A stretch of 64,000 nt of DNA from JBCBDX01 sp039815825 (GCA_039815825.1 JBCBYO010000015.1:1-64000), one strand, 5' to 3'; positions 8,681 to 17,318 are shown, counted from the first letter of the stretch. The notes: generated from the letters alone by a model not told the origin. Numbers and translations are program-made.

Positions 8681-8875
8681 CTATTCATCGTCCTTCATAA
8701 TGCGGTATTCGCCGGTTTCGGGGTCTTCCCTCAACGTACCAATCGCGCCGGTTTGTTTTTCTTTCTCAGCTTCGCGCACCTTTTGGGAAACGCGCTCTGC
8801 TTCAGCCAAAAAGCGCTTGTATCCAACATATGCCACTGCAGCGACGGCACCGAAAAACAGAAGCTGGGGCAACAT
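8681..8875 (-). CDS. Small single-pass membrane protein of unknown function
   Basis: The ATG at 8875 is preferred (64 residues) because AAAGGGAGAGAG lies directly before it; a TTG five codons earlier falls inside that site. One N-terminal helix (LLFFGAVAAVAYVGYKRFL) is followed by a charged coiled segment with Glu and Lys. The tail reads TLREDPETGEYRIMKDD. Similar short proteins commonly accompany S49 peptidase genes in this order of bacteria. The gene starts 24 bases after the peptidase stop, so the two form a probable operon. Confidence 0.75.
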   Translation of the reverse strand: MLPQLLFFGAVAAVAYVGYKRFLAEAERVSQKVREAEKEKQTGAIGTLREDPETGEYRIMKDDE

Positions 8876-8899
8876 CTCTCTCCCTTTCAAAAAGCGTGT

Positions 8900-9763
8900 T
8901 TAAAGGCCAAACCTGTTCCACTGTGCGCGTTCTTCGATCGTGGTCAAGACACCTTTGGCAACGCTAGCGCCCAGTTCATCATGGTCGAAGGTAACGCCGC
9001 CAACACCGGATCGACGCCCGAGCAAACCGCGCGGTTGGGTAATCAAGGCAAGTTCAGCTTTGTCCCCGAAGCGCTTTTTGATCACAGAGCGTGCATCGCC
9101 AAGATCATCAATCAAGCCAAGGGATTGTGCCTTTTCTCCGGCCCAAAAACGCCCGGTGAAAAGGTCATCATCGTCAGCCAATTTGCCGCCGCGGCTGTCT
9201 TTGACCAAATCGATGAATACCTGATGGATTTCCAACTGGAGTTCCTTGATGCGATCGATGTCTTCCTTCTTGGCCGGTTGGAAGGGATCAAGCGTCGATT
9301 TGTTTTGGCCGGCCGTGTAAACGCGTCTTTCAACGCCAAGTTTTTCAATGGCTTCTACAAAGCCAAACCCGGCGGAAATGACCCCGATCGAACCGATGAT
9401 GGAAGAGGGGTCAGCAAAGATTTCATCGCCCGCGCAGGCGATCATGTATCCACCCGATGCAGCCACATCTTCGCAGAAGACAAGCACTTCCTTTTCATGT
9501 TCCGCCGCCAGGTCTCTTATGCGTTTGTAGATCAAACGAGACTGCACCGGTGATCCACCGGGTGAATTGACAGCCAATACGACCGCTGGTGCTTCTTTCA
9601 TCTGAAAGGCGCGCTCTAGATTTTGCGCGCAACTTGCCAACGATAGCGAGCGGTCGAACGGCATGCCGCCGGATGCAATCACGCCTTGGAGTCGAACGAC
9701 CGGGATCGTTGTTGTGTCACGGCGAAAGCGTTTGGGTACAATTTTTGAGAAGCGTTTTAACAC
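8900..9763 (-). CDS. S49 family serine peptidase (SppA/SohB type)
   Basis: The 287-residue protein starts at a GTG with GGTGG upstream. It shows the S49 pattern: VNSPGGSPVQS near residue 67, the nucleophile region DVAASGGYMIAC near 103, and GSIGVISAGFGF followed by NKSTLDPFQPAKKED, where the general-base lysine is expected. This short single-domain form resembles archaeal and bacterial SppA/SohB peptidases, which degrade signal-peptide remnants or act on membrane proteins. It lacks a clear N-terminal membrane anchor, so the neighbouring small membrane protein could help to place it; that is an inference. Confidence 0.9.
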   Translation of the reverse strand: MLKRFSKIVPKRFRRDTTTIPVVRLQGVIASGGMPFDRSLSLASCAQNLERAFQMKEAPAVVLAVNSPGGSPVQSRLIYKRIRDLAAEHEKEVLVFCEDVAASGGYMIACAGDEIFADPSSIIGSIGVISAGFGFVEAIEKLGVERRVYTAGQNKSTLDPFQPAKKEDIDRIKELQLEIHQVFIDLVKDSRGGKLADDDDLFTGRFWAGEKAQSLGLIDDLGDARSVIKKRFGDKAELALITQPRGLLGRRSGVGGVTFDHDELGASVAKGVLTTIEERAQWNRFGL

Positions 9764-9899
9764 GTAAGGCCACCAGCAAAGATAATGTTACCGGGCATGT
9801 ATGTGTTGGGCGTGTGCATACAAGAGCGTTGCTTCGAGGCCGCAAGCTAACCCGTCGTCAACGCAGTGTGCAAAAACGCACCTTTGGATGTGAAGATAA

Positions 9900-9928
9900 T
9901 TGACGTTTACGTAAAATGCGGATATGCG
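9900..9928 (+). promoter_or_regulatory. Candidate promoter with palindromic operator for the acyl-CoA dehydrogenase operon
   Basis: TTGACG at 9900-9905 is a good -35 candidate, and TATGCG at 9923-9928 lies 17 bases further on. The spacer contains the perfect 10-bp palindrome TTTACGTAAA (9906-9915). An operator between -35 and -10 is the classic place for a repressor such as a TetR-type fatty-acid regulator. The -10 match is weak, so the promoter call is tentative. Confidence 0.35.
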
Positions 9929-9950
9929 ATATTCATCGAGGGAGGAATTG

Positions 9951-11714
9951 ATGTATCGCGCACCGGTTGATGAGATTTCACACACCTTGAAAGCTGTCTC
10001 GGGGCTGTCCGAGGCTATGCAAAAGGGGCTTTCTGGCGACCTGTCCGAAGACTTGGTTGATGCCATTTTAGAAGAAGCTGGAAAGTTTGCCAGCGAGCGC
10101 ATCGCGCCCCTCCACATGGTCGGTGACAAGCATGGCACACCCTTATCAGGCGGTATTGTTACAACACCGCCTGGTTGGGCTGAATGCTACCGTGAATGGG
10201 CAGAAGGCGGTTGGAATGCCCTAACTGGTGCTGAGGAGTTCGGCGGGCAGGGTTTGCCGATGACCATGGCGATGGCCGCCACCGAGATGTGGAACGCGGC
10301 ATCCATGGCGTTCGGTTTGGCGCCGATGTTGACCATGGGCGCGATTGAAGCGCTGGAAGCGCATGCTGCTGATCCGCTCAAAGAGACGTATCTGGCCAAG
10401 CTGATAGCAGGTGAGTGGACCGGCACAATGAACCTGACCGAACCGCAGGCCGGTTCGGATTTGGCAGCTTTGAAAGCCTCCGCGGAACGCCGCGACGATG
10501 GCACATACCGTATCTTTGGGCAGAAGATTTACATCACCTACGGCGAACACGACATGACGGACAATATCGTCCATCTTGTGTTGGCCCGCTTGCCGGATGC
10601 TCCGGCTGGAACCCGCGGCATTTCTTTGTTCCTGGTGCCCAAGTTTCTGGTCAATGATGATGGATCGCTGGGCGCACGAAATGATGTTTTCTGCAATGGT
10701 ATCGAACATAAGCTCGGTATTCATGCATCCCCAACTTGTACGATGATTTTCGGTGACGGCAAGTTTGGCGACGAAGCCGGTGCTATTGGTTGGCTGATTG
10801 GCGAAGAAAACCGTGGCCTCAATTGCATGTTCACGATGATGAACAATGCGCGCTTGGCTGTAGGCGTGCAGGGTGTGGGGATTGCAGAGGCAGCCACCCA
10901 AAAGGCGATGGCATATGCAAATGAGCGTACGCAGGGCAAAGCATCGGACTTTGCCGGAGAAGGCATGGCCCCCATCGTCCATCATCCCGATGTTCAGCGC
11001 AATCTGTTGACGATGAAATCGATGACGCAAGCCGCCCGTGCGATTTGCTACAGCTGCGCACATGCGATCGACATGTCACACAAGGGTCCCGAAGAGGATC
11101 GTCAATTTTGGGCCGAGCGAGCCGGACTCCTGACACCTATCGCCAAATCTTTTTCCACCGATATTGGCTCGATGGTCGCTTCCATCGGCGTGCAGGTGCA
11201 TGGCGGTATGGGCTTTGTCGAAGAGACTGGTGCTGCCATTTACATGCGTGACGCGCGCATCGCCCAAATCTACGAGGGCACAAACGGTATTCAAGGCATC
11301 GATCTGGTGATGCGCAAATTGCCGCTTTCCGATGGTGGCGCGGTGGAGTCTTATCTCGCAGAGTTGGACGAGATTGTTGATGAACTGCGAAAGGTCAATG
11401 ATCCACGCTATGGCCGGTCTGCTGAATATCTGGCCCGCGCGATGGATGATTTGAAGGCGGCGACCGCTTGGATCAAATCAGCTGAGACGCAAGCCCAACT
11501 GGCTGCGGCGACCCCCTATCAGCACCTATTCGGGACAGTGGCCGGGGGTATCTACTTGGCAAAGTCTGCAATGGGGGAAAGCAATGGCGTCGATCGTGCG
11601 TCGCTTTGTCGATATTATGCGGAAAACCACGTGAGCGAGAGCAACAGCCTGCGTGACCGTGTGGAAAATGGTGGGCTGAGCCTTGCCGCCGCAGCCGCGG
11701 AACTGGTGGCCTGA
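9951..11714 (+). CDS. Acyl-CoA dehydrogenase, long (about 590-residue) class
   Basis: The ATG at 9951 is chosen because GAGGGAGGAA ends three bases before it (587 residues). The FAD-dependent enzyme introduces the alpha-beta double bond into an acyl-CoA. Visible motifs are MNLTEPQAGSDL (FAD/substrate binding), YGEHDMTDNIVHLVL and QVHGGMGFVEE ... RIAQIYEGTNGIQ near residue 440-465. The extended C-terminal region places it in the class that includes FadE-like enzymes and the 3-methylmercaptopropionyl-CoA dehydrogenase DmdC. Sequence alone does not tell which substrate it uses. The crotonase gene overlaps its stop codon, so the two enzymes act in one operon. Confidence 0.93.
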   Translation: MYRAPVDEISHTLKAVSGLSEAMQKGLSGDLSEDLVDAILEEAGKFASERIAPLHMVGDKHGTPLSGGIVTTPPGWAECYREWAEGGWNALTGAEEFGGQGLPMTMAMAATEMWNAASMAFGLAPMLTMGAIEALEAHAADPLKETYLAKLIAGEWTGTMNLTEPQAGSDLAALKASAERRDDGTYRIFGQKIYITYGEHDMTDNIVHLVLARLPDAPAGTRGISLFLVPKFLVNDDGSLGARNDVFCNGIEHKLGIHASPTCTMIFGDGKFGDEAGAIGWLIGEENRGLNCMFTMMNNARLAVGVQGVGIAEAATQKAMAYANERTQGKASDFAGEGMAPIVHHPDVQRNLLTMKSMTQAARAICYSCAHAIDMSHKGPEEDRQFWAERAGLLTPIAKSFSTDIGSMVASIGVQVHGGMGFVEETGAAIYMRDARIAQIYEGTNGIQGIDLVMRKLPLSDGGAVESYLAELDEIVDELRKVNDPRYGRSAEYLARAMDDLKAATAWIKSAETQAQLAAATPYQHLFGTVAGGIYLAKSAMGESNGVDRASLCRYYAENHVSESNSLRDRVENGGLSLAAAAAELVA

Positions 11715-12478
11715 TGATGACAAGTGATCCGCATATCCAAGTCGCGCGCGAGGCAGCGGTGCAGACGATCCGCTTTAACCGCGCTGACAAGAAAAACGCG
11801 ATCACCCGTTCCATGTACGCGGCGATGACTGCAGCGCTGAAGGACGCAGAGAGCGACACGTCGATTGGTGTCCATGTGTTCCTCGGACAGCCAGGTGTCT
11901 TCTCATCAGGCAATGATGTGCAAGACTTCATGGCTTTTGCCATGTCAGGCGAGATGGGTACCGAGGTGTTGGACTTTCTTCATACGCTTGCGGAGCTGAA
12001 GAAACCGCTCGTATCTGCTGTCGATGGGCTTGCTATCGGCATTGGCACAACGATCCACATGCATTGCGACCTGACATTTGCGACGCCGCGCTCCTTGTTC
12101 AAGACACCTTTTGTGGATCTGGCCTTGGTGCCCGAAGCCGGATCTAGCTTGCTTGCGCCAGCCTCCATGGGCCATCAGCGCGCCTTTGCCATGCTTGCGA
12201 TGGGTGAGGATTTCTCAGCCCAAGATGCCGCGGATGCAGGCCTGATCTACAAGGTCGTCGAAGAAGATGAGCTGGAGCCGACCGCGATGGCGGCAGCCCA
12301 AGCGTTGGCAGAAAAGCCACCAGTTGCCCTGTCAATCGCCAAGCGCTTGATGAAGGTCGCGCCTGAAGTTCTGACCCAGCGCGTAAACGAGGAAGCTCAG
12401 CACTTTTCCGCGCAGCTCAAGTCTGACGAAGCAAAAGCGGCGTTCATGGCCTTCATGGCGCGAAAAAAAGCGAGCTAG
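11714..12478 (+). CDS. Enoyl-CoA hydratase/isomerase (crotonase) family protein
   Basis: The ATG at 11714 overlaps the dehydrogenase stop as ATGA; a second ATG three bases on is equally possible. The 254-residue product has the crotonase oxyanion-hole segments GVFSSGNDVQDF (about residues 57-68) and DGLAIGIGTT (about 103). The later VPEAGSSLL holds the single glutamate typical of delta3-delta2-enoyl-CoA isomerase-like members. The first glutamate of true hydratases is not obvious, so an isomerase role is somewhat favoured. It should process the enoyl-CoA made by the upstream dehydrogenase, or move double bonds of unsaturated acyl-CoAs. Confidence 0.9.
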   Translation: MMTSDPHIQVAREAAVQTIRFNRADKKNAITRSMYAAMTAALKDAESDTSIGVHVFLGQPGVFSSGNDVQDFMAFAMSGEMGTEVLDFLHTLAELKKPLVSAVDGLAIGIGTTIHMHCDLTFATPRSLFKTPFVDLALVPEAGSSLLAPASMGHQRAFAMLAMGEDFSAQDAADAGLIYKVVEEDELEPTAMAAAQALAEKPPVALSIAKRLMKVAPEVLTQRVNEEAQHFSAQLKSDEAKAAFMAFMARKKAS

Positions 12479-12495
12479 CGGGCGCCGCGCGTTTC

Positions 12496-13776
12496 TTACC
12501 AGCCTTGGCGCGCAGCTTTGGTGGCTTTGCGCTTTGGTTTTTCCAAAAGGGCCACTGCTTCCAAATGGTGGGTCCACAAAAATTGGTCAAAAGGCGTTAC
12601 TGATTTCAGGTGATAACCACCGTCGACCAGCACTTGTAGGTCACGGGTCAGCGTTTCGGGATTGCACGAGACAGCGACCACTTTTTCGATCGATGACTTG
12701 GCGATTTCGGCCGCCTGTTCAGCGGCGCCGGCACGTGGGGGATCGAACACAAGGCCGTCGAAACGGTCCAGTTCATCGCGTTTCAAGGGGCGATCAAAGA
12801 GATCGCGCTTTTCGGTTGTCACGGTCTTAAGGCCACTGGTGCCCCGCCAGGCCTGATCCAGGGCGGTCAAAGAGGTTTGCTCCATCTCCACAGCATGTAC
12901 ATGGTGATGGCGGGCCAAAGGCAGCGCAAAAGTCCCGCAGCCTGAAAAGAGATCCGCGACCCTTTTGGTGCCCGCCAAATGCCCCGCCACCATGTCGCGC
13001 ATTGCGTGTTCGACCGATGCAACAGCTTGCAAAAACGCGCCCGCTGGCAAGTAAACGGCGAGGTCATCAAATTCGATGACTGGTTTGCGGGTCTCAACGA
13101 TTAGTTCGCCATTGATGGAAAGCCGCGCAAAATTGGCCTTCAGTGCAATCTGCAACGCCGCCTCGCGTCGATCACTGTTCACACGCTCGACATTTGAGAG
13201 GGCGACATCCAACCCGGTTTTGGTGACCGTGACCAATGCTGTAGCCGGTTTGGCATCCGATGCCATCATCGGAAGGGCAGCTTTTGCAACTGCCTTTAGC
13301 GCGCCTCTTGCCTTGTTGAGCACGGGCAGAACCACATGACAGCTGTCAAACACAACGATTTCGTGTGACCGGGCCTTTTGAAACCCAAGTTCCACACCAG
13401 ACTGCAGATGACGCAATGAGAAAGAAGCACGCCGCCGCGACGCCGGACTACTGGCGACAAGCGGGTCGACTTCAATTTCCATACCTCGGGCGATGAGCGC
13501 GGATACCAGCAGCTGCCGTTTCCAGCTTGTGTATCGTTCGGTGCGCGCATGCTGAATGCTGCAGCCACCGCATACGCCATAGTCGGCGCATGGTGGTTCG
13601 ATATGCTCGGTGGATTTTGTAAGAAACTCCGGCGTGTCGATGATCCCTTCGAGTTCAAGACCCGTTACAACATCGCCTGGCAAGCTGCCCGGAACCAAAA
13701 CACGATGACCATTTTGCGAATGTGCGACGCCTTCGCCATGCGTCGACATAGAGATAATCTCAAAACGTTCAGCCAT
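12496..13776 (-). CDS. Class I SAM-dependent RNA (uracil-5-)methyltransferase, RlmD/TrmA type
   Basis: The ATG at 13776 (426 residues) overlaps the tlyA stop by 8 bases and starts the TRAM-like domain directly; a longer in-frame form reaches into tlyA. The product carries the iron-sulfur cysteines CADYGVCGGC near residue 60, the SAM-binding DLFSGCGTFALPLA and DPPRAG. The catalytic VSCNPETLTRDL lies near the end. Enzymes of this family make 5-methyluridine in 23S rRNA (RlmC/RlmD) or tRNA (TrmA). The exact target position cannot be assigned. The pairing with tlyA is conserved among Rhizobiales. Confidence 0.92.
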   Translation of the reverse strand: MAERFEIISMSTHGEGVAHSQNGHRVLVPGSLPGDVVTGLELEGIIDTPEFLTKSTEHIEPPCADYGVCGGCSIQHARTERYTSWKRQLLVSALIARGMEIEVDPLVASSPASRRRASFSLRHLQSGVELGFQKARSHEIVVFDSCHVVLPVLNKARGALKAVAKAALPMMASDAKPATALVTVTKTGLDVALSNVERVNSDRREAALQIALKANFARLSINGELIVETRKPVIEFDDLAVYLPAGAFLQAVASVEHAMRDMVAGHLAGTKRVADLFSGCGTFALPLARHHHVHAVEMEQTSLTALDQAWRGTSGLKTVTTEKRDLFDRPLKRDELDRFDGLVFDPPRAGAAEQAAEIAKSSIEKVVAVSCNPETLTRDLQVLVDGGYHLKSVTPFDQFLWTHHLEAVALLEKPKRKATKAARQGW

Positions 13777-14509
13777 CTTTTCGCCCGGCCAAAAGAAACT
13801 CCATATTGCCATCGCCACCTTTGATCGGCGATTCGATCAGACCCAGGGACCGCCAGCTTGGTAGTCCGTCCAACCAGTTGCGCAAGTCCGCAGCCGCACC
13901 GTGTGCCGTATCGGGTGCAACCAACCCGTTTTTCCCGATCATCGCACGCCCCACTTCAAACTGCGGCTTGACCAGCAAGATACATATCGCGCCTTTATTG
14001 GCGAGTGCCAATGCGGGCGGAATTGCAAGTTTCAGCGATATGAAGCTGACATCGCTGACAATCAATTCAGGTTTCTGATGATTTAAATGACCAGCTTCGA
14101 GTTCACGGGCATTGAGCTTTTCCAGACTGATGAGCTTATCGATCTTTTGCAGTGACCTTGCCAATTGCCCATGGCCGACATCGACAGCATAAACGGTGGT
14201 CGCACCGCGTTCCAGCAACACTTGGCTAAAGCCGCCGGTGGATGCGCCTATATCTAGGCAAATGCGTCCATGCGGGTCGACATCAAAATATTCCAGGCCA
14301 GCGATAAGCTTAAGCGCAGCACGGGATACGTATTGATGAGCGTCGTCGACTATGCTGATCGATTGTTCCGGCCGCGCCGATGCCGCTGGCTTTGAAGTAA
14401 CCACCCCATCAACAGACACGCAGCCGCGCTTTATGGCATCGCGCGCCCGCGCCCGCGTTTCATAGTGGCCGAGGTCCACAAGCAATTGGTCAAGCCGATT
14501 AGCAGCCAC
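13769..14509 (-). CDS. tlyA: TlyA family rRNA 2'-O-methyltransferase
   Basis: The 246-residue product has an N-terminal S4 RNA-binding domain (RLDQLLVDLGHYETRARARDAIKRG) followed by an FtsJ-like SAM domain with DIGASTGGFSQVLLERG around residues 88-104. TlyA proteins methylate ribose 2'-OH groups in 16S and/or 23S rRNA and were formerly called hemolysin A. It overlaps the downstream RlmD-like gene by 8 bases. In most relatives xseB and dxs lie directly upstream; here xseB is present further up, but dxs is absent from the interval. Confidence 0.95.
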   Translation of the reverse strand: MAANRLDQLLVDLGHYETRARARDAIKRGCVSVDGVVTSKPAASARPEQSISIVDDAHQYVSRAALKLIAGLEYFDVDPHGRICLDIGASTGGFSQVLLERGATTVYAVDVGHGQLARSLQKIDKLISLEKLNARELEAGHLNHQKPELIVSDVSFISLKLAIPPALALANKGAICILLVKPQFEVGRAMIGKNGLVAPDTAHGAAADLRNWLDGLPSWRSLGLIESPIKGGDGNMEFLLAGRKDG

Positions 14510-14571
14510 AAAGCACCAGAACGTGAAACTATTTCGCTAAATGCGTTTAACCGCTTTGACCGAAGCTGCAA

Positions 14572-15006
14572 TCACATTGGTGCGTTGTTGAGGTAAACAA
14601 CCCGAACAGTTCTGCCTGGATAGGACGGTATCGTCGGAGCCGTTTCCGGTAATGACACGACCGCTGGGATCTCAACGCTTTGCGGGTTGAGCTTTTTTGA
14701 GACCGGCTGGCTGCGCATTTCTTCGCGCTCTTTGGCCCGCAACCATGCGCCCGGTGTCATCGCTCTTGACGTTGCCGCCTTGCTTGGGCGCAACACCGCT
14801 TGTGTGACAACCGGATCGATACGTGCTGGTGCTAACCGTGATGTGTCAGCAGCGGTAATCGCGCCCCGTAAGCCGCCGAACTCTTTTGCAAGTTGTTCGG
14901 CAGCACCGCGCTCGATGCTCGGATCGCGCTCAATGTACGGATTGGCCGAGGCCATACCGGTTACCGCCCATAGGACGGTCGCTATAAGGATGCGTCTTTT
15001 GCGCAT
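14572..15006 (-). CDS. Secreted protein of unknown function
   Basis: The ATG at 15006 (144 residues) begins a clear Sec signal peptide, RKRRILIATVLWAVTGMASA; a TTG seven codons earlier is less likely. The mature part is polar and Pro/Ser/Arg-rich with no cysteine or recognised domain (for example ERGAAEQLAKEFGGLRGA and PSYPGRTVRVVYLNNAPM). I do not recognise it. It stands between pirin and tlyA on the same strand, in the place where dxs is usually found, and has a long hairpin just upstream. Confidence 0.65.
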   Translation of the reverse strand: MRKRRILIATVLWAVTGMASANPYIERDPSIERGAAEQLAKEFGGLRGAITAADTSRLAPARIDPVVTQAVLRPSKAATSRAMTPGAWLRAKEREEMRSQPVSKKLNPQSVEIPAVVSLPETAPTIPSYPGRTVRVVYLNNAPM

Positions 15007-15058
15007 TTGATTTGTCCCTGTTCCCAAGGACGAACGCTACACAAAAGGACTTGAAAGC

Positions 15059-15088
15059 TGGCAAAAGAACGCGGTGAATCTTTTGCCA
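15059..15088. repeat. Perfect 10-bp inverted repeat between pirin and a secreted-protein gene
   Basis: TGGCAAAAGA (15059-15068) and TCTTTTGCCA (15079-15088) are exact reverse complements around a 10-base centre. No T-run follows on either strand, so it is not a standard terminator. It lies 27 bases after the pirin stop and 52 bases before the secreted-protein ATG on the minus strand, where an operator or an mRNA-processing hairpin is possible. Confidence 0.5.
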
Positions 15089-15114
15089 AATGGCACGGTT
15101 AATGTGCTGTTTCT

Positions 15115-16035
15115 TCAACGGTTTGGAAGGGGGATAAACTCCTCAGTATCGCCTGGAACGATGTCAAATTTGCCGGTACGCCATTCCTCTTTGGCCTGCT
15201 CGATACGTTCACGTGACGACGATACAAAGTTCCACCAAATATGTCGTTTGGTGCCAATGCTTGCGCCCCCAAAGAGCATAAATCCTGCGCCGCGCGGCGA
15301 ACGTACTACGATCTGGTCACCGGGGCGGAAAACAAGCAGCTGGTCTTCCACAAATGTATCGCCAGCAATATCAACTTCGCCGTCTGTGATGTAGATCGCC
15401 CGCTCTTCCGTGTCCGCAGGTATTTCGATCTCGCCGTTCACTGGTAGTTGGACGTCGACATAAAGCGTATCACTGAACTGCGTTACGGGCGAAGAAGCGC
15501 CATGGAAATTGCCGATCAGAACGCGCGCATTGGCCTTTTTATCTTCTAACAAGCCCATCCGGTCGGCAGCGGTGTTCTCGAAATTTGGTGCGATTTCTTC
15601 CTTGCCATCGGGCAGCGCGAGCCATGTTTGAAGCCCCGAAATTTTCCGTGTCGTTTTGCGCAGTTCCTCTGGCGACCGCTCGGAGTGAACAATGCCTTTG
15701 CCCGCAGTCATCAAATTGATGTCGCCCGCTTCAATCACCATCTCGGTTCCAAGAGAGTCACGATGGCGGATCGTGCCGTCGAAAAGATAGGTGACGGTTG
15801 ACAGACCAATATGCGGATGCGGCCGGACATCCATCGCCTGACCAGGCTTGAACGTTGCCGGTCCCATGCGGTCAAAAAAGATAAACGGCCCCACCAGCTT
15901 TTTCTGGCGAGAGGGGAGGGCACGCCGCACCTGAAATTCGCCTAAGTCTTTGGCGTTCGGTATGATGAGATGCTCAATGGCATCACATGCAAATTTATCG
16001 CCAGCTTCGGGGTCTGATCCGGGAAAGAAACTCAT
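15115..16035 (-). CDS. Pirin family protein (bicupin)
   Basis: Two ATGs stand in tandem (16038 and 16035); AGGAG is best spaced for the second, giving 306 residues. The N-terminal cupin shows the metal-binding pattern RPHPHIGLSTVTYLFDG and, later, MTAGKGIVHSERS. This matches the three His and one Glu ligands of pirins, some of which have quercetin 2,3-dioxygenase activity. The C-terminal cupin lacks these residues, as is usual. The gene replaces dxs in the xseB-tlyA interval. The physiological substrate is unknown. Confidence 0.92.
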   Translation of the reverse strand: MSFFPGSDPEAGDKFACDAIEHLIIPNAKDLGEFQVRRALPSRQKKLVGPFIFFDRMGPATFKPGQAMDVRPHPHIGLSTVTYLFDGTIRHRDSLGTEMVIEAGDINLMTAGKGIVHSERSPEELRKTTRKISGLQTWLALPDGKEEIAPNFENTAADRMGLLEDKKANARVLIGNFHGASSPVTQFSDTLYVDVQLPVNGEIEIPADTEERAIYITDGEVDIAGDTFVEDQLLVFRPGDQIVVRSPRGAGFMLFGGASIGTKRHIWWNFVSSSRERIEQAKEEWRTGKFDIVPGDTEEFIPLPNR

Positions 16036-16135
16036 CATTGTCTCCTAGTGTTTGAGATCAATGTAGGGCATTTTAGCGTTCACGAAAGATATATAAAAAT
16101 CACAGAGTGTTCAGTATTTAGATACAATCGCGTAT

Positions 16136-16387
16136 TTAGCCATCCAGGGGTTCTGCACCGTCAGGTTGGCCGTCTCGGTTCAGCTTGATTTTCTCGATCT
16201 TTGCTTCCGCAGCTTTCAAAAGTTCATCGCAGCGCGCACGAAGGGCTTCACCACGTTCATAAATATCGATCGACTCATCAAGGCCAACATCGCCTCGTTC
16301 GAGCTTGTCGACGATCGACTCCAATTCCGCCAGTGCGTCCTCAAACTTCAACGTCGCGGGATTTTTTGCGTCCGCTTCTTGTGTCAT
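16136..16387 (-). CDS. xseB: Exodeoxyribonuclease VII small subunit
   Basis: The 83-residue protein has the XseB signature: LKFEDALAELESIVDKLERGDVGLDESIDIYERGEAL, a helical hairpin that binds the large subunit XseA, followed by an acidic tail. The complex degrades single-stranded DNA to oligonucleotides. The ATG follows the TGA of the HDAC-like gene after one base, so the genes are translationally coupled. The large-subunit gene is not in this window. Confidence 0.95.
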   Translation of the reverse strand: MTQEADAKNPATLKFEDALAELESIVDKLERGDVGLDESIDIYERGEALRARCDELLKAAEAKIEKIKLNRDGQPDGAEPLDG

Positions 16388-16388
16388 C

Positions 16389-17318
16389 TCAACCTCGCAT
16401 CAGACGATGAATGTGTGTACCGGCAGAGCTTGCCAATCCTTGCAGGTCATAGCCACCCTCAAGGCAAGAAACGATGCGATTTCCACAATGTCGCCCTGCC
16501 GCGTCCATCAATCGACCCGTGACCCAATCAAAATCATCTTCGATAAGATTGACCTGTGCCAACGGATCGCGATGGTGCGCGTCAAAGCCGGCGGAAATGA
16601 TGATCAAGTCCGGCGCAAAATCATCAAGCGCTCGCAAAACGCGATTTTTAAATGCATCACGAAACTGTTCTCCGCTATCACCGGGAGACAAGGGCGCATT
16701 GACGATATTGCCGCTGGCGCCTTCTTCAGTTTTCGCACCACTGCCTGGGTATAGCGGCATTTGGTGAGTGGAGCAGAAGAGTACCGCCGGATCATCCCAA
16801 AAAATGTCCTGCGTGCCATTGCCGTGATGCACATCAAAATCAACGATCGCGACCCGTTCCAAGCCGTGCGCTTGCATAGCATGACGTGCTGCTACGGCGA
16901 CGGTGTTGAACACACAAAATCCCATAGCCGTGGTTTTTTCTGCATGGTGTCCGGGCGGTCGAGCTGCCACAAAGGCGTTGTCTACTTTGCCCTTTATCAC
17001 CGCGTCGACTGCAGCATTTGCGGCCCCCAGCGCATGCATCGTTGCTTCAAATGTTTTGGGACATGCAATGGTATCCTCATCGATACGGTTGAAGCCTTCC
17101 TCTGGCATCTGAGCTTTGGCATCGCGCAGATGCTCTTCGGGATGCGCAAGTAACACGACACTCTCATCGGCCCGCGGCGCTTCTACCCGGTCAAGCGTGT
17201 CAAAAGCCTCGGCGGTTAAAGCTGTGTCCAGTGCTCGCAGCCGGTCTACCCGCTCCGGATGGCCGGGCGGCGTCACATGCTCTTTGAATATCGAATGCTC
17301 ATATAGACGGGTGACCAT
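16389..17318 (-). CDS. Histone deacetylase family zinc hydrolase
   Basis: The 309-residue product is an arginase/deacetylase-fold enzyme of the class II HDAC/acetylpolyamine amidohydrolase family. The zinc and catalytic residues are visible in RPPGHHAEKTTAMGFC, VDFDVHHGNGTQDIF and ISAGFDAHHRDPLAQ. The GGY loop is seen in CLEGGYDLQGL near the C terminus. Bacterial members remove acetyl groups from polyamines or lysines; the substrate here is unknown. It heads a unit with xseB directly downstream, a conserved order in Rhizobiales. Confidence 0.95.
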   Translation of the reverse strand: MVTRLYEHSIFKEHVTPPGHPERVDRLRALDTALTAEAFDTLDRVEAPRADESVVLLAHPEEHLRDAKAQMPEEGFNRIDEDTIACPKTFEATMHALGAANAAVDAVIKGKVDNAFVAARPPGHHAEKTTAMGFCVFNTVAVAARHAMQAHGLERVAIVDFDVHHGNGTQDIFWDDPAVLFCSTHQMPLYPGSGAKTEEGASGNIVNAPLSPGDSGEQFRDAFKNRVLRALDDFAPDLIIISAGFDAHHRDPLAQVNLIEDDFDWVTGRLMDAAGRHCGNRIVSCLEGGYDLQGLASSAGTHIHRLMRG

